Assembly: GCF_030063285.1 (NCBI RefSeq)
Contig: NZ_JASISU010000003.1
Span: forward strand, 434,001 to 498,000
Origin: Pseudarthrobacter sp. PS3-L1
Lineage (GTDB): Bacteria; Actinomycetota; Actinomycetes; Actinomycetales; Micrococcaceae
Direction of reading: 5' to 3'
DNA: 64,000 bases
Below are positions 56,396 through 64,000 of this stretch, piece by piece. Both the position numbers and the translations under genes were made by a program. The notes under the pieces were generated by a model, which ran no database searches, was not told the DNA's origin, and saw nothing but the letters and a program-made list of their open reading frames with translations. The stretch's first letter is position 1. Each line of letters starts with the position of its first letter.

Positions 56396-57210
56396 GTAGC
56401 GCGGCCATATCGGGCGCCCATTCCGGTCCTGCCATGACATTTCACACTATGGGTACTGTGGCGAGTTTTCGTTCACATGACGCGATAGCAAGGAAGCTTG
56501 TCCCAGGCATCGAGGCACTGTTTGCTGCGGCAGACCAAAGATTCAGCCTCTACCGCACGGACTCCGAACTCAGCCGGATCAACGCTGGCACGCTGAGACT
56601 GAATGCCTCCGCACCGGAGATGAGGGACATGTACGCCCTGGCCATGTCCTGGGACCATGCGACCCAGGGGAACTTCACACCCAGCGCACCAGACGGGTCA
56701 CTGGACCTGAACGGAGTGGTCAAAGCCCATGCACTGGCGCAGGCTGCCCATCTTCTCTGCTCCGCCGGAGCAGTTGACTGGTGCCTGAACGTGGGCGGCG
56801 ACATTGTGTCCCACGGCAGGCAGCATGACCAGACCCCTTGGACAGTCGGTATCACGGACCCGTCCACGCCCGGTCTCCTTCTTGCAAGCATCACCACAAC
56901 ACCGGTCCGCTCGGCCATCGCCACGTCCGGGACGGACCAGCGCGGTAACCACATCTGGAAGCTTGCACCTGCGGAGCAATCCTGCAGACCAGAGCTCATC
57001 CAGGCAACAGTGGCAGCGCGTGACATTGTGACAGCAGATGTGTTGGCAACTGCCGTGATCGCTGCCGGCGCCGCGGCGGTCCATCGTTACGCAGCTGAGT
57101 ACGACGTTGACATCATTGCAGTGGATTCACTCGGCGCTGTTGTTACCTCAGGTGCTCCGAAGGGTGGAGCGCACTTCGTCCAGGACGCGCATGTCTTGGC
57201 TCTCAAGTGA
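56392..57210 (+). CDS. apbE: FAD:protein FMN transferase
   Basis: Attaches FMN to Thr in the FMN-binding protein. The 272-residue protein fits the ApbE family: MGTVASFRSH near the start, ADQRFSLYRTDSELSRIN, DLNGVVKAHALAQAA, CLNVGGDIVSHG and SAIATSGTDQRG. It starts with GTG overlapping the previous stop. The last 63 bp overlap the 3' end of a convergent gene. The presence of this partner confirms the role of the upstream gene. Confidence 0.91.
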   Translation: MSSAAISGAHSGPAMTFHTMGTVASFRSHDAIARKLVPGIEALFAAADQRFSLYRTDSELSRINAGTLRLNASAPEMRDMYALAMSWDHATQGNFTPSAPDGSLDLNGVVKAHALAQAAHLLCSAGAVDWCLNVGGDIVSHGRQHDQTPWTVGITDPSTPGLLLASITTTPVRSAIATSGTDQRGNHIWKLAPAEQSCRPELIQATVAARDIVTADVLATAVIAAGAAAVHRYAAEYDVDIIAVDSLGAVVTSGAPKGGAHFVQDAHVLALK

Positions 57211-58386
57211 GGCCCTGGCGCGGTCATAGGCCAGTTCCGCAGACTGCAGGAATGGTTGGGAACGGCCCACGGAAAGATCTGCCAGGGAATGGAGGCATTT
57301 TTGAAGACGAATCTGGACCTCAACAAATCCCGCACCATCCCGCGCCAGGGGCCTAAAAGCATCTGTCACCAGATCCTCCATTGGGACCGGGCAAACATAA
57401 ACGCGCGGGTACCGCACATCGTCTGCGCGCTCCCGCTCCAGTACGCCGGCAAAAACTCGCTGGAGTGAGGCAATGACTTCGATCGCCGTACCTGGATCAT
57501 TCGTTCCTGGAGACAGCGCACGGCTCCCAATTTCGCAGAGTGCTATGACCCCGAGACGCGGGTCCTGCTCATAGTTCCGGTGAGATCCGATGGTAAAGGC
57601 ACTTCGGATGTCTTTGGCGGCGGACTCATCAACAGCAGCCGACGTCAGTACCAACGCGTGCGTGGCATCGGCCGTGGCGCCTGCCAGACGGAGGATGTAG
57701 ATGGCGACGTCATTTTTCTTGGCACAGCGATCCAAAGCGCCGATGTCGATAAACGTGACGTACCCGGTAGTTTCTGCGTAGACGGATACTGCACCGCTCG
57801 GTGCCGTCGAGAACGCACGTGCTCCCAGGGTGGGTGTTTCCGCGTACGAGTTAAGGGTGCGTGAGGCTGCACTCTCCACGCGGTCAATGATGTCCGCCAT
57901 CCGCCCGAAAGTAGACAGATGCGCAATCCAGCGGAGCAACGTGACCACGATCAGAACCACCATGGCCAGGGTTCCCAGGAAAAGAACCGTCCGGCCCTGC
58001 TGATCGTAATATCCGGTGGAGAGCGCAACAATGCCCACCAGGGAAAAAGTGAACCCGCCGATAAATGTAGAGAGTGCATTCTGCGAGGTCGTATCCTCGA
58101 CCAGCAGCTGGGTTGCCCGCGGAGTAGCAGTGGTGGTGGCCGACGAATAGGCGGTCACCATGGTGGTCAGGGAGAACGTCGTGACAGCCAACATGGAGCT
58201 TGCAAGGATCTGCAGGACGGAACCGACGGAGTCCTGGCCGACGTCAATGATGAGGCTGTAGGGCGATAGGGAAGCTATAAGACCCGCAGCCAGCACCAAC
58301 ACCACTGCCGCGATAGTGAAGAGCGCGGCCCGGAACCATACTTTCTTGGCCAGCCGTTTAAGAATTGCTCCCGACCCACTGGTCAC
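57148..58386 (-). CDS. DUF2254 family membrane protein
   Basis: A 412-residue protein with four hydrophobic segments (about 20-160) and a soluble part (about 165-412). DUF2254 landmarks are ILASSMLAVTTFSLTTMV, ATPRATQLLVEDTTSQNALSTFIGGF and LSPGTNDPGTA. The GTG at 58386 has GGAGAGG 6 bases upstream. The family has no firm function. It overlaps apbE tail to tail. Confidence 0.84.
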   Translation of the reverse strand: MTSGSGAILKRLAKKVWFRAALFTIAAVVLVLAAGLIASLSPYSLIIDVGQDSVGSVLQILASSMLAVTTFSLTTMVTAYSSATTTATPRATQLLVEDTTSQNALSTFIGGFTFSLVGIVALSTGYYDQQGRTVLFLGTLAMVVLIVVTLLRWIAHLSTFGRMADIIDRVESAASRTLNSYAETPTLGARAFSTAPSGAVSVYAETTGYVTFIDIGALDRCAKKNDVAIYILRLAGATADATHALVLTSAAVDESAAKDIRSAFTIGSHRNYEQDPRLGVIALCEIGSRALSPGTNDPGTAIEVIASLQRVFAGVLERERADDVRYPRVYVCPVPMEDLVTDAFRPLARDGAGFVEVQIRLQKCLHSLADLSVGRSQPFLQSAELAYDRARASLESQDMRVLDEVRSTLRST

Positions 58387-58507
58387 AGCGACCTCTCCCT
58401 GAGCTACACCGAACGTTCCCGCCCTGATGGGCCAGGATCCCGCTGAGGCGCGGTCGGTCGATTCTTTCACACAGCCGACGGGCTCAGGGCTGGCCGGGTG
58501 GGGCGGG

Positions 58508-58993
58508 TCAGGCGTCGCTCCACACGGAGGCTGAGCCGGAATGGCCTGTCACGATGCTCTGGTAGATCAGGAACAGGCCAGCAAGAATCCCAAGAACAGT
58601 AGTGACCGGGACCAGCCAGCGTGCTGAGAGAATTCCACTAAGTCCCCGGAATGCGCTCCAGCGGGTCAGGACGGTTGGCAGCGCTGACACAATCTGGGCA
58701 ACAACCACCACCAGGAAGATCACTGTGACAATGCGGAAGAAGCTCCCCTGCTCGGCATGCTCTTCGATCAGTTCCGACGCTGGCATGGCCTGTTGCAACT
58801 GTTCGCCAGCCTCGGCCGTCAGGACTGACAGCGGCACCATGAGGAGGGCTAGAATTCCCAGCGGCCACGCCACGTAACGCCGCGAGCGCCGCACCAGCCC
58901 AAAAACTATGGCGAGGACACCGGCCAGAGGCGCCAGAACAACAACGCCGTGGATCAAAAGGATGTGGGCCGGAAGGCCGCCAATCTCAATCAA
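58508..58993 (-). CDS. DUF2231-like membrane protein
   Basis: A 161-residue protein with four or so hydrophobic segments and GLPAHILLIHGVVVLAPLAG near the start, typical of DUF2231. A TTG at 58993 follows CAGGAG 5 bases upstream and was chosen; a TTG at 59017 lacks this. Function unknown. It is tightly spaced with the VIT-family gene upstream. Confidence 0.78.
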   Translation of the reverse strand: MIEIGGLPAHILLIHGVVVLAPLAGVLAIVFGLVRRSRRYVAWPLGILALLMVPLSVLTAEAGEQLQQAMPASELIEEHAEQGSFFRIVTVIFLVVVVAQIVSALPTVLTRWSAFRGLSGILSARWLVPVTTVLGILAGLFLIYQSIVTGHSGSASVWSDA

Positions 58994-59044
58994 TGGGACT
59001 CCTGAAATATGGGTCAAAAACGAATGGGGAACTGATGGAGAAAA

Positions 59045-59767
59045 CTAGACGATTCCGCTGGTGCCCAACAAGAGACCAATGCCATACGTAAACGCCATCG
59101 CCAACGCTCCGCCAACCACGAGGCGAACAGTCGCCTTGCGCTTGGAGCTGCCGCCGATTCTGGCACTAATTGACCCGGTAAGCGCAAGGGCCAGGAGAAC
59201 CGCCACGAACGTCACGGGAATACGCGCTTGCGCTGGCGGAAGGAGAATGGCCAGCAACGGCAAGATAGCCCCTACGGTGAATGCTATGGCGGAGGCAACG
59301 GCAGCCTGCCACGGGCTTGCCACCTCTTCCTCGGAGATGTTAAGTTCCGCCGAGAGGTGCGCCCGCAATGCGTCATGTTCCGTCAATTCCCGCGCAACGG
59401 TAAGTGCCGTCGTCGTACTCAATCCCTGCGCCTCGTAGAGACCAGCAAGTTCTTCCAACTCTCCCTCAGGGTCATCCAGGAGTTCCTGGCGTTCCTTTTC
59501 AATCAAGGCATGCTGGCTGTCTTTCTGGCTGCTGACAGACACATATTCGCCAAGCGCCATGGATACGGCGCCGCCCACAACCGCCGCGGTGCCAGCCACA
59601 AGAATTGGCGTCACGCTGTTTGTCACACCAGCGACGCCAACCACTGTTGCGGCAACGGAGACTATTCCATCGTTGGCGCCAAGGACGCCCGCCCGCAGCC
59701 AGTTCAGTCGAGCTGCGATGCCGCTGTCGTGGGGCTCGTGGGAATGTTGCTTGAAGGTCTCAGACAT
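59045..59767 (-). CDS. VIT/CCC1-type iron or manganese transporter
   Basis: A 240-residue protein of the VIT1/CCC1 family: NWLRAGVLGANDGIVSVAATVVGVAG near the N-terminus, five hydrophobic segments, and a hydrophilic loop (about 85-150) rich in Glu with EKERQELLDDPEGELEELAGLYEAQGLS for metal binding. Likely moves Fe2+ or Mn2+ out of the cytoplasm. No iron box seen upstream. Confidence 0.9.
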   Translation of the reverse strand: MSETFKQHSHEPHDSGIAARLNWLRAGVLGANDGIVSVAATVVGVAGVTNSVTPILVAGTAAVVGGAVSMALGEYVSVSSQKDSQHALIEKERQELLDDPEGELEELAGLYEAQGLSTTTALTVARELTEHDALRAHLSAELNISEEEVASPWQAAVASAIAFTVGAILPLLAILLPPAQARIPVTFVAVLLALALTGSISARIGGSSKRKATVRLVVGGALAMAFTYGIGLLLGTSGIV

Positions 59768-59858
59768 GATCGAAGTTAAGCATCAGTTGGCCCGCCGCGC
59801 CATGGAGGATTGCATACCCTTTGTCCAGGATGGAAGGAGAAACGGACAGGACCGGCCG

Positions 59859-60185
59859 CTATCCACCCACCACCAGGGGATCAACAGCCCCTACCTCAGG
59901 ATTGTTTTTCACGTCTGTGACGTGCGGCAATGCCCGGGTGGCCGCAGCAGCATGTTCCTTCTCAGACCAAGATTTGACGCGTCCACCGAGGGCGGCCTGC
60001 TGTGCTGCTAGGCCTTCGGAGACGTGGTCGACTTCCCCGGAGAGGATCCCAGCACCATTGTTTACTGCGATGACAATACCCGCGGCATCACGTTCCGGGA
60101 TCCATTCACATTCAGCCTGCACTGCCAGTTGTAGATCGTGGTCGCTTCTGGTCACGCTTGTTGCAGTCACTGTGGTTCCTGTCAT
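59859..60185 (-). CDS. BON domain protein, internally shortened
   Basis: A 108-residue protein. Residues about 13-65 match the start of a BON domain (DHDLQLAVQAECEWIPERDAAGI, LSGEVDHVSEGLAAQQAAL); residues about 66-98 match the end of a later BON unit (GRVKSWSEKEHAAAATRALPHVTDVKN). Relatives I know of usually have three BON units and about 220 residues, so the middle is missing. The ATG at 60185 has a weak ribosome site. Probably a stress-related envelope protein. Confidence 0.65.
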   Translation of the reverse strand: MTGTTVTATSVTRSDHDLQLAVQAECEWIPERDAAGIVIAVNNGAGILSGEVDHVSEGLAAQQAALGGRVKSWSEKEHAAAATRALPHVTDVKNNPEVGAVDPLVVGG

Positions 60186-60279
60186 CACAGTGCGCAGACC
60201 TGCGCACCTGATCCAACAGTGAACCTGCGATGCTGGGGAACCTAGGGGCTTAGGTCCCTCTCCCACTGGGCGTTTCGCC

Positions 60280-60567
60280 CTACGGTCCGGGTTCTGGTTG
60301 CCCTGACTCCGGAAACCTCTCCGGCCAGGTCAAGGACGTTAATGGCAGATTCTCCGCGGCAGGTGAACCCGGGTTTTGAGCCACAACCTTGCACTCGTCC
60401 CTGATATGGCCAGTTGCTGCGCACTCACGGAGCATTGTGATGGCCGCTGCTGCAGTGCGTTTGGTGTCGTGGCGTTCAGAGGTCGCCAGGACGGTCCCGT
60501 CGGATCCGAGGAGCCGAAAGCGGATTGCCGCTTCACTATCAGTAAAAAGCTCAAAAATACCTGCCAT
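60280..60567 (-). CDS. DUF1508 (YegP-like) protein
   Basis: A 95-residue protein with the DUF1508/UPF0339 unit AGIFELFTDSEAAIRFRLLGSDGTVLATSE, normally a YegP-like single or double repeat. GGAGG lies before the ATG. The last 30 residues (after VVAQNPGSP) are not conserved. Function unknown. Confidence 0.75.
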   Translation of the reverse strand: MAGIFELFTDSEAAIRFRLLGSDGTVLATSERHDTKRTAAAAITMLRECAATGHIRDECKVVAQNPGSPAAENLPLTSLTWPERFPESGQPEPGP

Positions 60568-60712
60568 TGCACTTCACCCGCCTCCGGGATTCCTCGACGG
60601 AACCTTGACGATGGCGCCACCTCCACGGAAGTGGGGCACCAAAGGATGACTCCATTCTGGTGCCCTACTTCCGAGAGCGACAGAGGCTAAGTGCCCACCT
60701 GATCTGTGGCTG

Positions 60713-61642
60713 TCAGGACAGCTCGTCAACGGTGACGACGATTTTTCCGCGGGCATGTCCGTCCATGCTGAGTCGGAAAGCGTCTGCTGCTTCCTCAAGC
60801 GGAAAACTGCTGTCTATCTTGACCTGAATCCCGTGCTTGTCCACCAGGTCTGCCAACTCCTGCAGATCCGAGCCGATCGGGTTCACCCACATCCAGGTAC
60901 CACCGTGCTGTTCCACCTCGCTGTCGGCAATGGATGCATGCCTGCCACCGTCGGTCAGTACCGCGAGTGTGGCCGCCAGGTTTCCTCCCACAAAATCTGC
61001 AACCACGTCGACACCGCCTGGGACCAGCGCCAGGACCCGATCAGCAACTCCGTCCCCGTAGGTTACCGACTCAGCACCAAGGGACCTCACGAAGTCATGG
61101 TTCTTCTCTGAGGCCGTGGCCAGCACACGGGCTCCAAGGGCTGCGGCGATCTGGATCCCGAGCGTTCCGACGCCACCGGCACCGCCGTGGATAAGCACTG
61201 TCTCATTTTCTGTCAGCTTCAGTCGGGTGAGGACCTGGTACGCGGTCAACCCTGCAAGCGGGAGGCCTGCTGATCCGGCCCAGTCAAGGGATTTTGGCCG
61301 GCGTGCAAGGACGCGTTCGGGGAGGGAGATGTACTCCGCGAAGCTACCTCCATGGACATAATCCTTGCGGCCGTAGGAGATCACCTCGTCACCAGGCTGG
61401 AAATGGGGCGCGTCGATCCCCACGGATTCAATGACGCCTGCAACATCCCATCCGGGAATGGCAGGGAACTGCAGGTCCATGGCCTCGTCCAGGTACCCAG
61501 CCATGATCTTCCAGTCCACCGGGTTGACCGACGCCGCTTTGACCTTGATCAACACCATGCCTGGTCCCACCTTGGGCAGGGGTGCGTCCGTGAGCTCGAG
61601 AACGTCAGGGTTTCCATATTCTTTGTACGTCATTGCTTTCAT
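60713..61642 (-). CDS. NADP-dependent MDR family oxidoreductase
   Basis: A 309-residue zinc-free medium-chain reductase (quinone oxidoreductase-like). Glyoxylate-type or enone reduction cannot be told apart. MKAMTYKEYGNPDVLEL, VNPVDWKIMAGYLDE, IPGWDVAGVIESVG, and the Rossmann motif VLIHGGAGGVGTLGIQIAAALGA are characteristic. Monocistronic, with a weak ribosome site. Confidence 0.9.
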   Translation of the reverse strand: MKAMTYKEYGNPDVLELTDAPLPKVGPGMVLIKVKAASVNPVDWKIMAGYLDEAMDLQFPAIPGWDVAGVIESVGIDAPHFQPGDEVISYGRKDYVHGGSFAEYISLPERVLARRPKSLDWAGSAGLPLAGLTAYQVLTRLKLTENETVLIHGGAGGVGTLGIQIAAALGARVLATASEKNHDFVRSLGAESVTYGDGVADRVLALVPGGVDVVADFVGGNLAATLAVLTDGGRHASIADSEVEQHGGTWMWVNPIGSDLQELADLVDKHGIQVKIDSSFPLEEAADAFRLSMDGHARGKIVVTVDELS

Positions 61643-61686
61643 ACAGTCGTAAACGTCCTGTTACAACACACTATTCCGCGTATTTG

Positions 61687-63360
61687 CTAGGTCCGAAGGG
61701 GAAGGATGGCCGCAACACAGGTTCCGGCACCCAGCGTTGACTCGATGGAGAACGTCCCACCGAAATTCTCTGTCCTGCGGCGCATATTCGCCAGCCCGCT
61801 GCGGTGGGAAATGGCAGCGAAGCCGCATCCGTCGTCGGTAATCCTGAACTCCACCTCGGTGGCCCTGACCATGACCTCTACGCTGAGCGACGAGGCATCC
61901 GCGTGCCGCAGAATATTCGCCAGGGCTTCGCGGATAACAGCTTTGCCCTCCCGGGACGTGATGCTGTCAACAGCTGTGTCAATGGGCCCGGAGAACTGGA
62001 TGGACTGGCGTATGTCAGTGCCCTCGCAGGTGGCACGGACCAGGGCAAGGATGCGGCTGCTCAGTGCGGGCCTTCCTGGCGCGGCTGCGTGGAGGGAATA
62101 GATGGTGTCTCGAAGGTCTTTGATGGTTGCGTCAAGCTCTGCGGTGACGGACGCTATCCGGGCCAGCGGCTCGGCACCAACAACAGATCTTCGCAGGCTC
62201 TGGATACTCAGGCCAGCCGCAAAAACACGTTGGATCACCAGATCGTGCAGATCCCGCGCAATCCTGTCCCGGTCCCCAAACACAGCTTCCTGCTCGCGCT
62301 GGGCGTGAAGCTGAATCAGTTCTAGGGCCAGAGACACATGGGCTGCGAAAGTCGAGACCATGTCCTGGTCGAGTTGCGAGAAGGACGTATCCTGGCGGCT
62401 GCGCGCAATCACGAGGAAACGGGCGTGGTTGCCGCGACTGGTGATCCTTGTACAGAGGGTTGCTCCGAAAAGCTCACGCTTCGGAGCCGGGAAGACCGCG
62501 TCCAGGCCGTCACCCGTGAGGATACTGGTTCCACCGAACCCCGACGTGAAGCGATGCAGGGCGGAACCGCTTCCCAGGTGAGCGCCCTGCAGGGACTCAA
62601 GGTCGCGCCCCAACGCCACTTCGCAATACAGCTGATCGTCCGAGCTGAGTTGGGTCAGGACCATGACGGCGTTGGCTTCAGAAGCGGAAAATGCATGGTC
62701 GGCTACTATTTCAACGTCACTACGGTGTGTTTCCTGGGAGTCGTCAAGAAGTGCCCGCGCCGCCTGTTGGCCGCTTTCCAGCCAGCGGGAGCGGTGGGTC
62801 TCGTTCTCAAAAAGACGCATGTTCTCGATGGCGACTCCGGCAGCGGCGGCGAGCGCCACAACCAAGTCCTGATCATCCTGCGTGAAATCATCAGCCCCGC
62901 TCTTTTCAGTGAGGTAAAGGTTCCCGAACACTGTGTTCCGGACTTTGATGGGAACGCCCAGGAACGATGTCATTTGCGGATGGTGTTGTGGAAACCCTGC
63001 CGCCGCGGGATGCTCGCGCAGATCCTGCAGCCGCAACGGCTTTGGTTCGGAGATCAGCAACCCGAGAACACCATGGCCTACCGGCAGTTTGCCGATCTTC
63101 GTGACCTGTTCAGGTGTCAGTCCAACGGTGATGAAATGACTGAGGCGGTCATCATTGCCGACCACTCCGAGTGCACCATAACGGGCGCCGGACACCTGGC
63201 ATGCTGATTCGAGAACACTCTCCAGCACCTTTTCCAGGCCCGCATTTTCGGCGATAGCGGCAAATCCGGACAGGAGGTGGTCCACCCCAGGCGAAGGAGG
63301 TAGCGGTTTCTTGGCGTCCGGGTCGCGATGTTCACGTCGTTCGGTCATTTCTGATCCCAT
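61687..63360 (-). CDS. DosS/DevS-like GAF-GAF sensor histidine kinase
   Basis: A 557-residue kinase. GAF-A (about 45-195) contains the DosS-like segment GFPQHHPQMTSFLGVPIKVRN, where H126/H127 could be a heme ligand; GAF-B (about 210-345) follows; then HisKA_3 (RIARDLHDLVIQRVFAAGLSIQS) and HATPase_c (ITDDGCGFA, SGLANMRRR). No response regulator within the window. Probable sensing of O2, NO or redox, by analogy to mycobacterial DosS. A start at 63348 is also possible. Confidence 0.86.
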   Translation of the reverse strand: MGSEMTERREHRDPDAKKPLPPSPGVDHLLSGFAAIAENAGLEKVLESVLESACQVSGARYGALGVVGNDDRLSHFITVGLTPEQVTKIGKLPVGHGVLGLLISEPKPLRLQDLREHPAAAGFPQHHPQMTSFLGVPIKVRNTVFGNLYLTEKSGADDFTQDDQDLVVALAAAAGVAIENMRLFENETHRSRWLESGQQAARALLDDSQETHRSDVEIVADHAFSASEANAVMVLTQLSSDDQLYCEVALGRDLESLQGAHLGSGSALHRFTSGFGGTSILTGDGLDAVFPAPKRELFGATLCTRITSRGNHARFLVIARSRQDTSFSQLDQDMVSTFAAHVSLALELIQLHAQREQEAVFGDRDRIARDLHDLVIQRVFAAGLSIQSLRRSVVGAEPLARIASVTAELDATIKDLRDTIYSLHAAAPGRPALSSRILALVRATCEGTDIRQSIQFSGPIDTAVDSITSREGKAVIREALANILRHADASSLSVEVMVRATEVEFRITDDGCGFAAISHRSGLANMRRRTENFGGTFSIESTLGAGTCVAAILPLRT

Positions 63361-63492
63361 GGGTCCGCCCTACTAGAGATACCGGGAGCCCATCTCGGTG
63401 AAGCGTCGAAAGGCGCACTCTTCACGACAGCCGTGGGTCCAGACACTACAGCAGACGAGGCCCCTTTCGGAGAGCCTACGCATTTCGTCACG

Positions 63493-63957
63493 TCACCGAA
63501 AGAGCTCGGTCCGGGCATCCCAGGACGGAGTGTCCCATACATCTGGGAGAGTCGTCCTGAAATGACGGCCTGTCAGGCTGGTGGGATTGACCCTCAGGTA
63601 GATTTCCTTGCTGCCAGGCTGCCAGGGGTTCAGCTTCAGTTTGTCAATGCGTGTCTTTTCGTCCTGGCCTTCGACATGCACCGCCTGGCCCTTGACCATT
63701 ACGCTCCATGCCGTTCCCGCGGGCGGGCCGTAACCGTCAACTTCCAGGGCGCAGGGATCCTGCAGGGCGCCCCAGAATTTTGTGCCAGCTTCCGTTCGGA
63801 ATACGAGGCTGTTTCCGTCCACGACAAAGTTGATAGGGAAGATCTCGGGGTGATGGTCAACAATGACGGCCAGCCTGCCCACAGCGCTTCGGCGGAGAAA
63901 TTCCCAGCATTCGGCAGGATCCAGCCGCTTGGTAGTGTCGCCTATCCGGGGTGTCAT
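63493..63957 (-). CDS. Pyridoxamine 5'-phosphate oxidase-like (FMN/F420-binding) protein
   Basis: A 154-residue split-barrel protein: LDPAECWEFLRRSAVGRLAVIVDHHPEIFPINFVVDG, then TKFWGALQDPCALEVDGY and WSVMVKGQAVHV. This is the PNPOx-like family of FMN- or F420-binding proteins that includes members of the mycobacterial DosR regulon. It sits in front of the DosS-like kinase on the same strand. Substrate unknown. Confidence 0.84.
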   Translation of the reverse strand: MTPRIGDTTKRLDPAECWEFLRRSAVGRLAVIVDHHPEIFPINFVVDGNSLVFRTEAGTKFWGALQDPCALEVDGYGPPAGTAWSVMVKGQAVHVEGQDEKTRIDKLKLNPWQPGSKEIYLRVNPTSLTGRHFRTTLPDVWDTPSWDARTELFR

Positions 63958-64000
63958 GGCACTGACACTAACCCCTGCCCCGCCAGCAGGCTAGGGTCAT

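Overview
The window is high-GC DNA with close gene packing. The mix of genes (an Arthrobacter-type 302-residue uricase, EfeUOB, DUF6328, DUF2254, DUF2231, DUF6986, MmsAB/ChvE, a DosS-like kinase) suggests an actinobacterium of the Micrococcaceae, probably Arthrobacter in the broad sense. This assignment rests on recognised protein families only; no rRNA or other marker gene is present. I saw no tRNA, rRNA, CRISPR array, integrase or transposase.

Purine and glyoxylate catabolism dominates both halves. The first block (about 1.5-7.3 kb, minus strand) holds guanine deaminase, a possible tiny coupled ORF, XdhC, the FAD subunit and a fused [2Fe-2S]-molybdopterin xanthine dehydrogenase. Next, on the plus strand, come uricase and an NCS2 purine permease (8.8-11.4 kb). 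A divergent IclR-family regulator (11.5-12.3 kb) faces an operon of malic enzyme, malate synthase, a DUF6986 CitE-like protein and (S)-ureidoglycine aminohydrolase (12.5-17.6 kb). The second block (42.1-49.0 kb) encodes hydroxypyruvate isomerase, tartronate semialdehyde reductase, glyoxylate carboligase, glycerate kinase, allantoinase and an orphan winged-helix regulator. Together they cover guanine/xanthine to urate, allantoin to allantoate, ureidoglycine to ureidoglycolate, and glyoxylate to glycerate or malate and pyruvate. Not found here: HIU hydrolase, OHCU decarboxylase, allantoate amidohydrolase and a classical ureidoglycolate lyase.

The strongest new signal is regulatory. Four promoter regions of this pathway (guaD, uricase, malic enzyme, hydroxypyruvate isomerase) each carry two copies of a 17-bp TTTCC-N7-GGAAT-like motif set exactly 21 bp apart. 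At the hydroxypyruvate isomerase promoter the pair starts at the last base of a good -10 box. The likely reader is the IclR protein encoded between the two blocks. Uricase also has a roughly 320-bp leader with a 14-bp intrinsic terminator and two further hairpins.

Between and after these blocks lie: an acyl-CoA ligase; an iron-regulated EfeUOB system with an IdeR/DtxR-like box; a PAS-GAF-GGDEF cyclase; small enzymes and XRE regulators with short repeats at their promoters; a CtpE-like P-type ATPase; a ChvE-MmsAB sugar ABC transporter behind a LacI-type palindrome; tandem CNNM/CorC membrane proteins; an operon of a ferric-reductase-like membrane protein, an FMN-binding protein and ApbE; and a stress-like region (DUF2254, DUF2231, VIT transporter, a shortened BON protein, DUF1508, quinone-oxidoreductase-like enzyme, DosS-like kinase, PNPOx-like protein).
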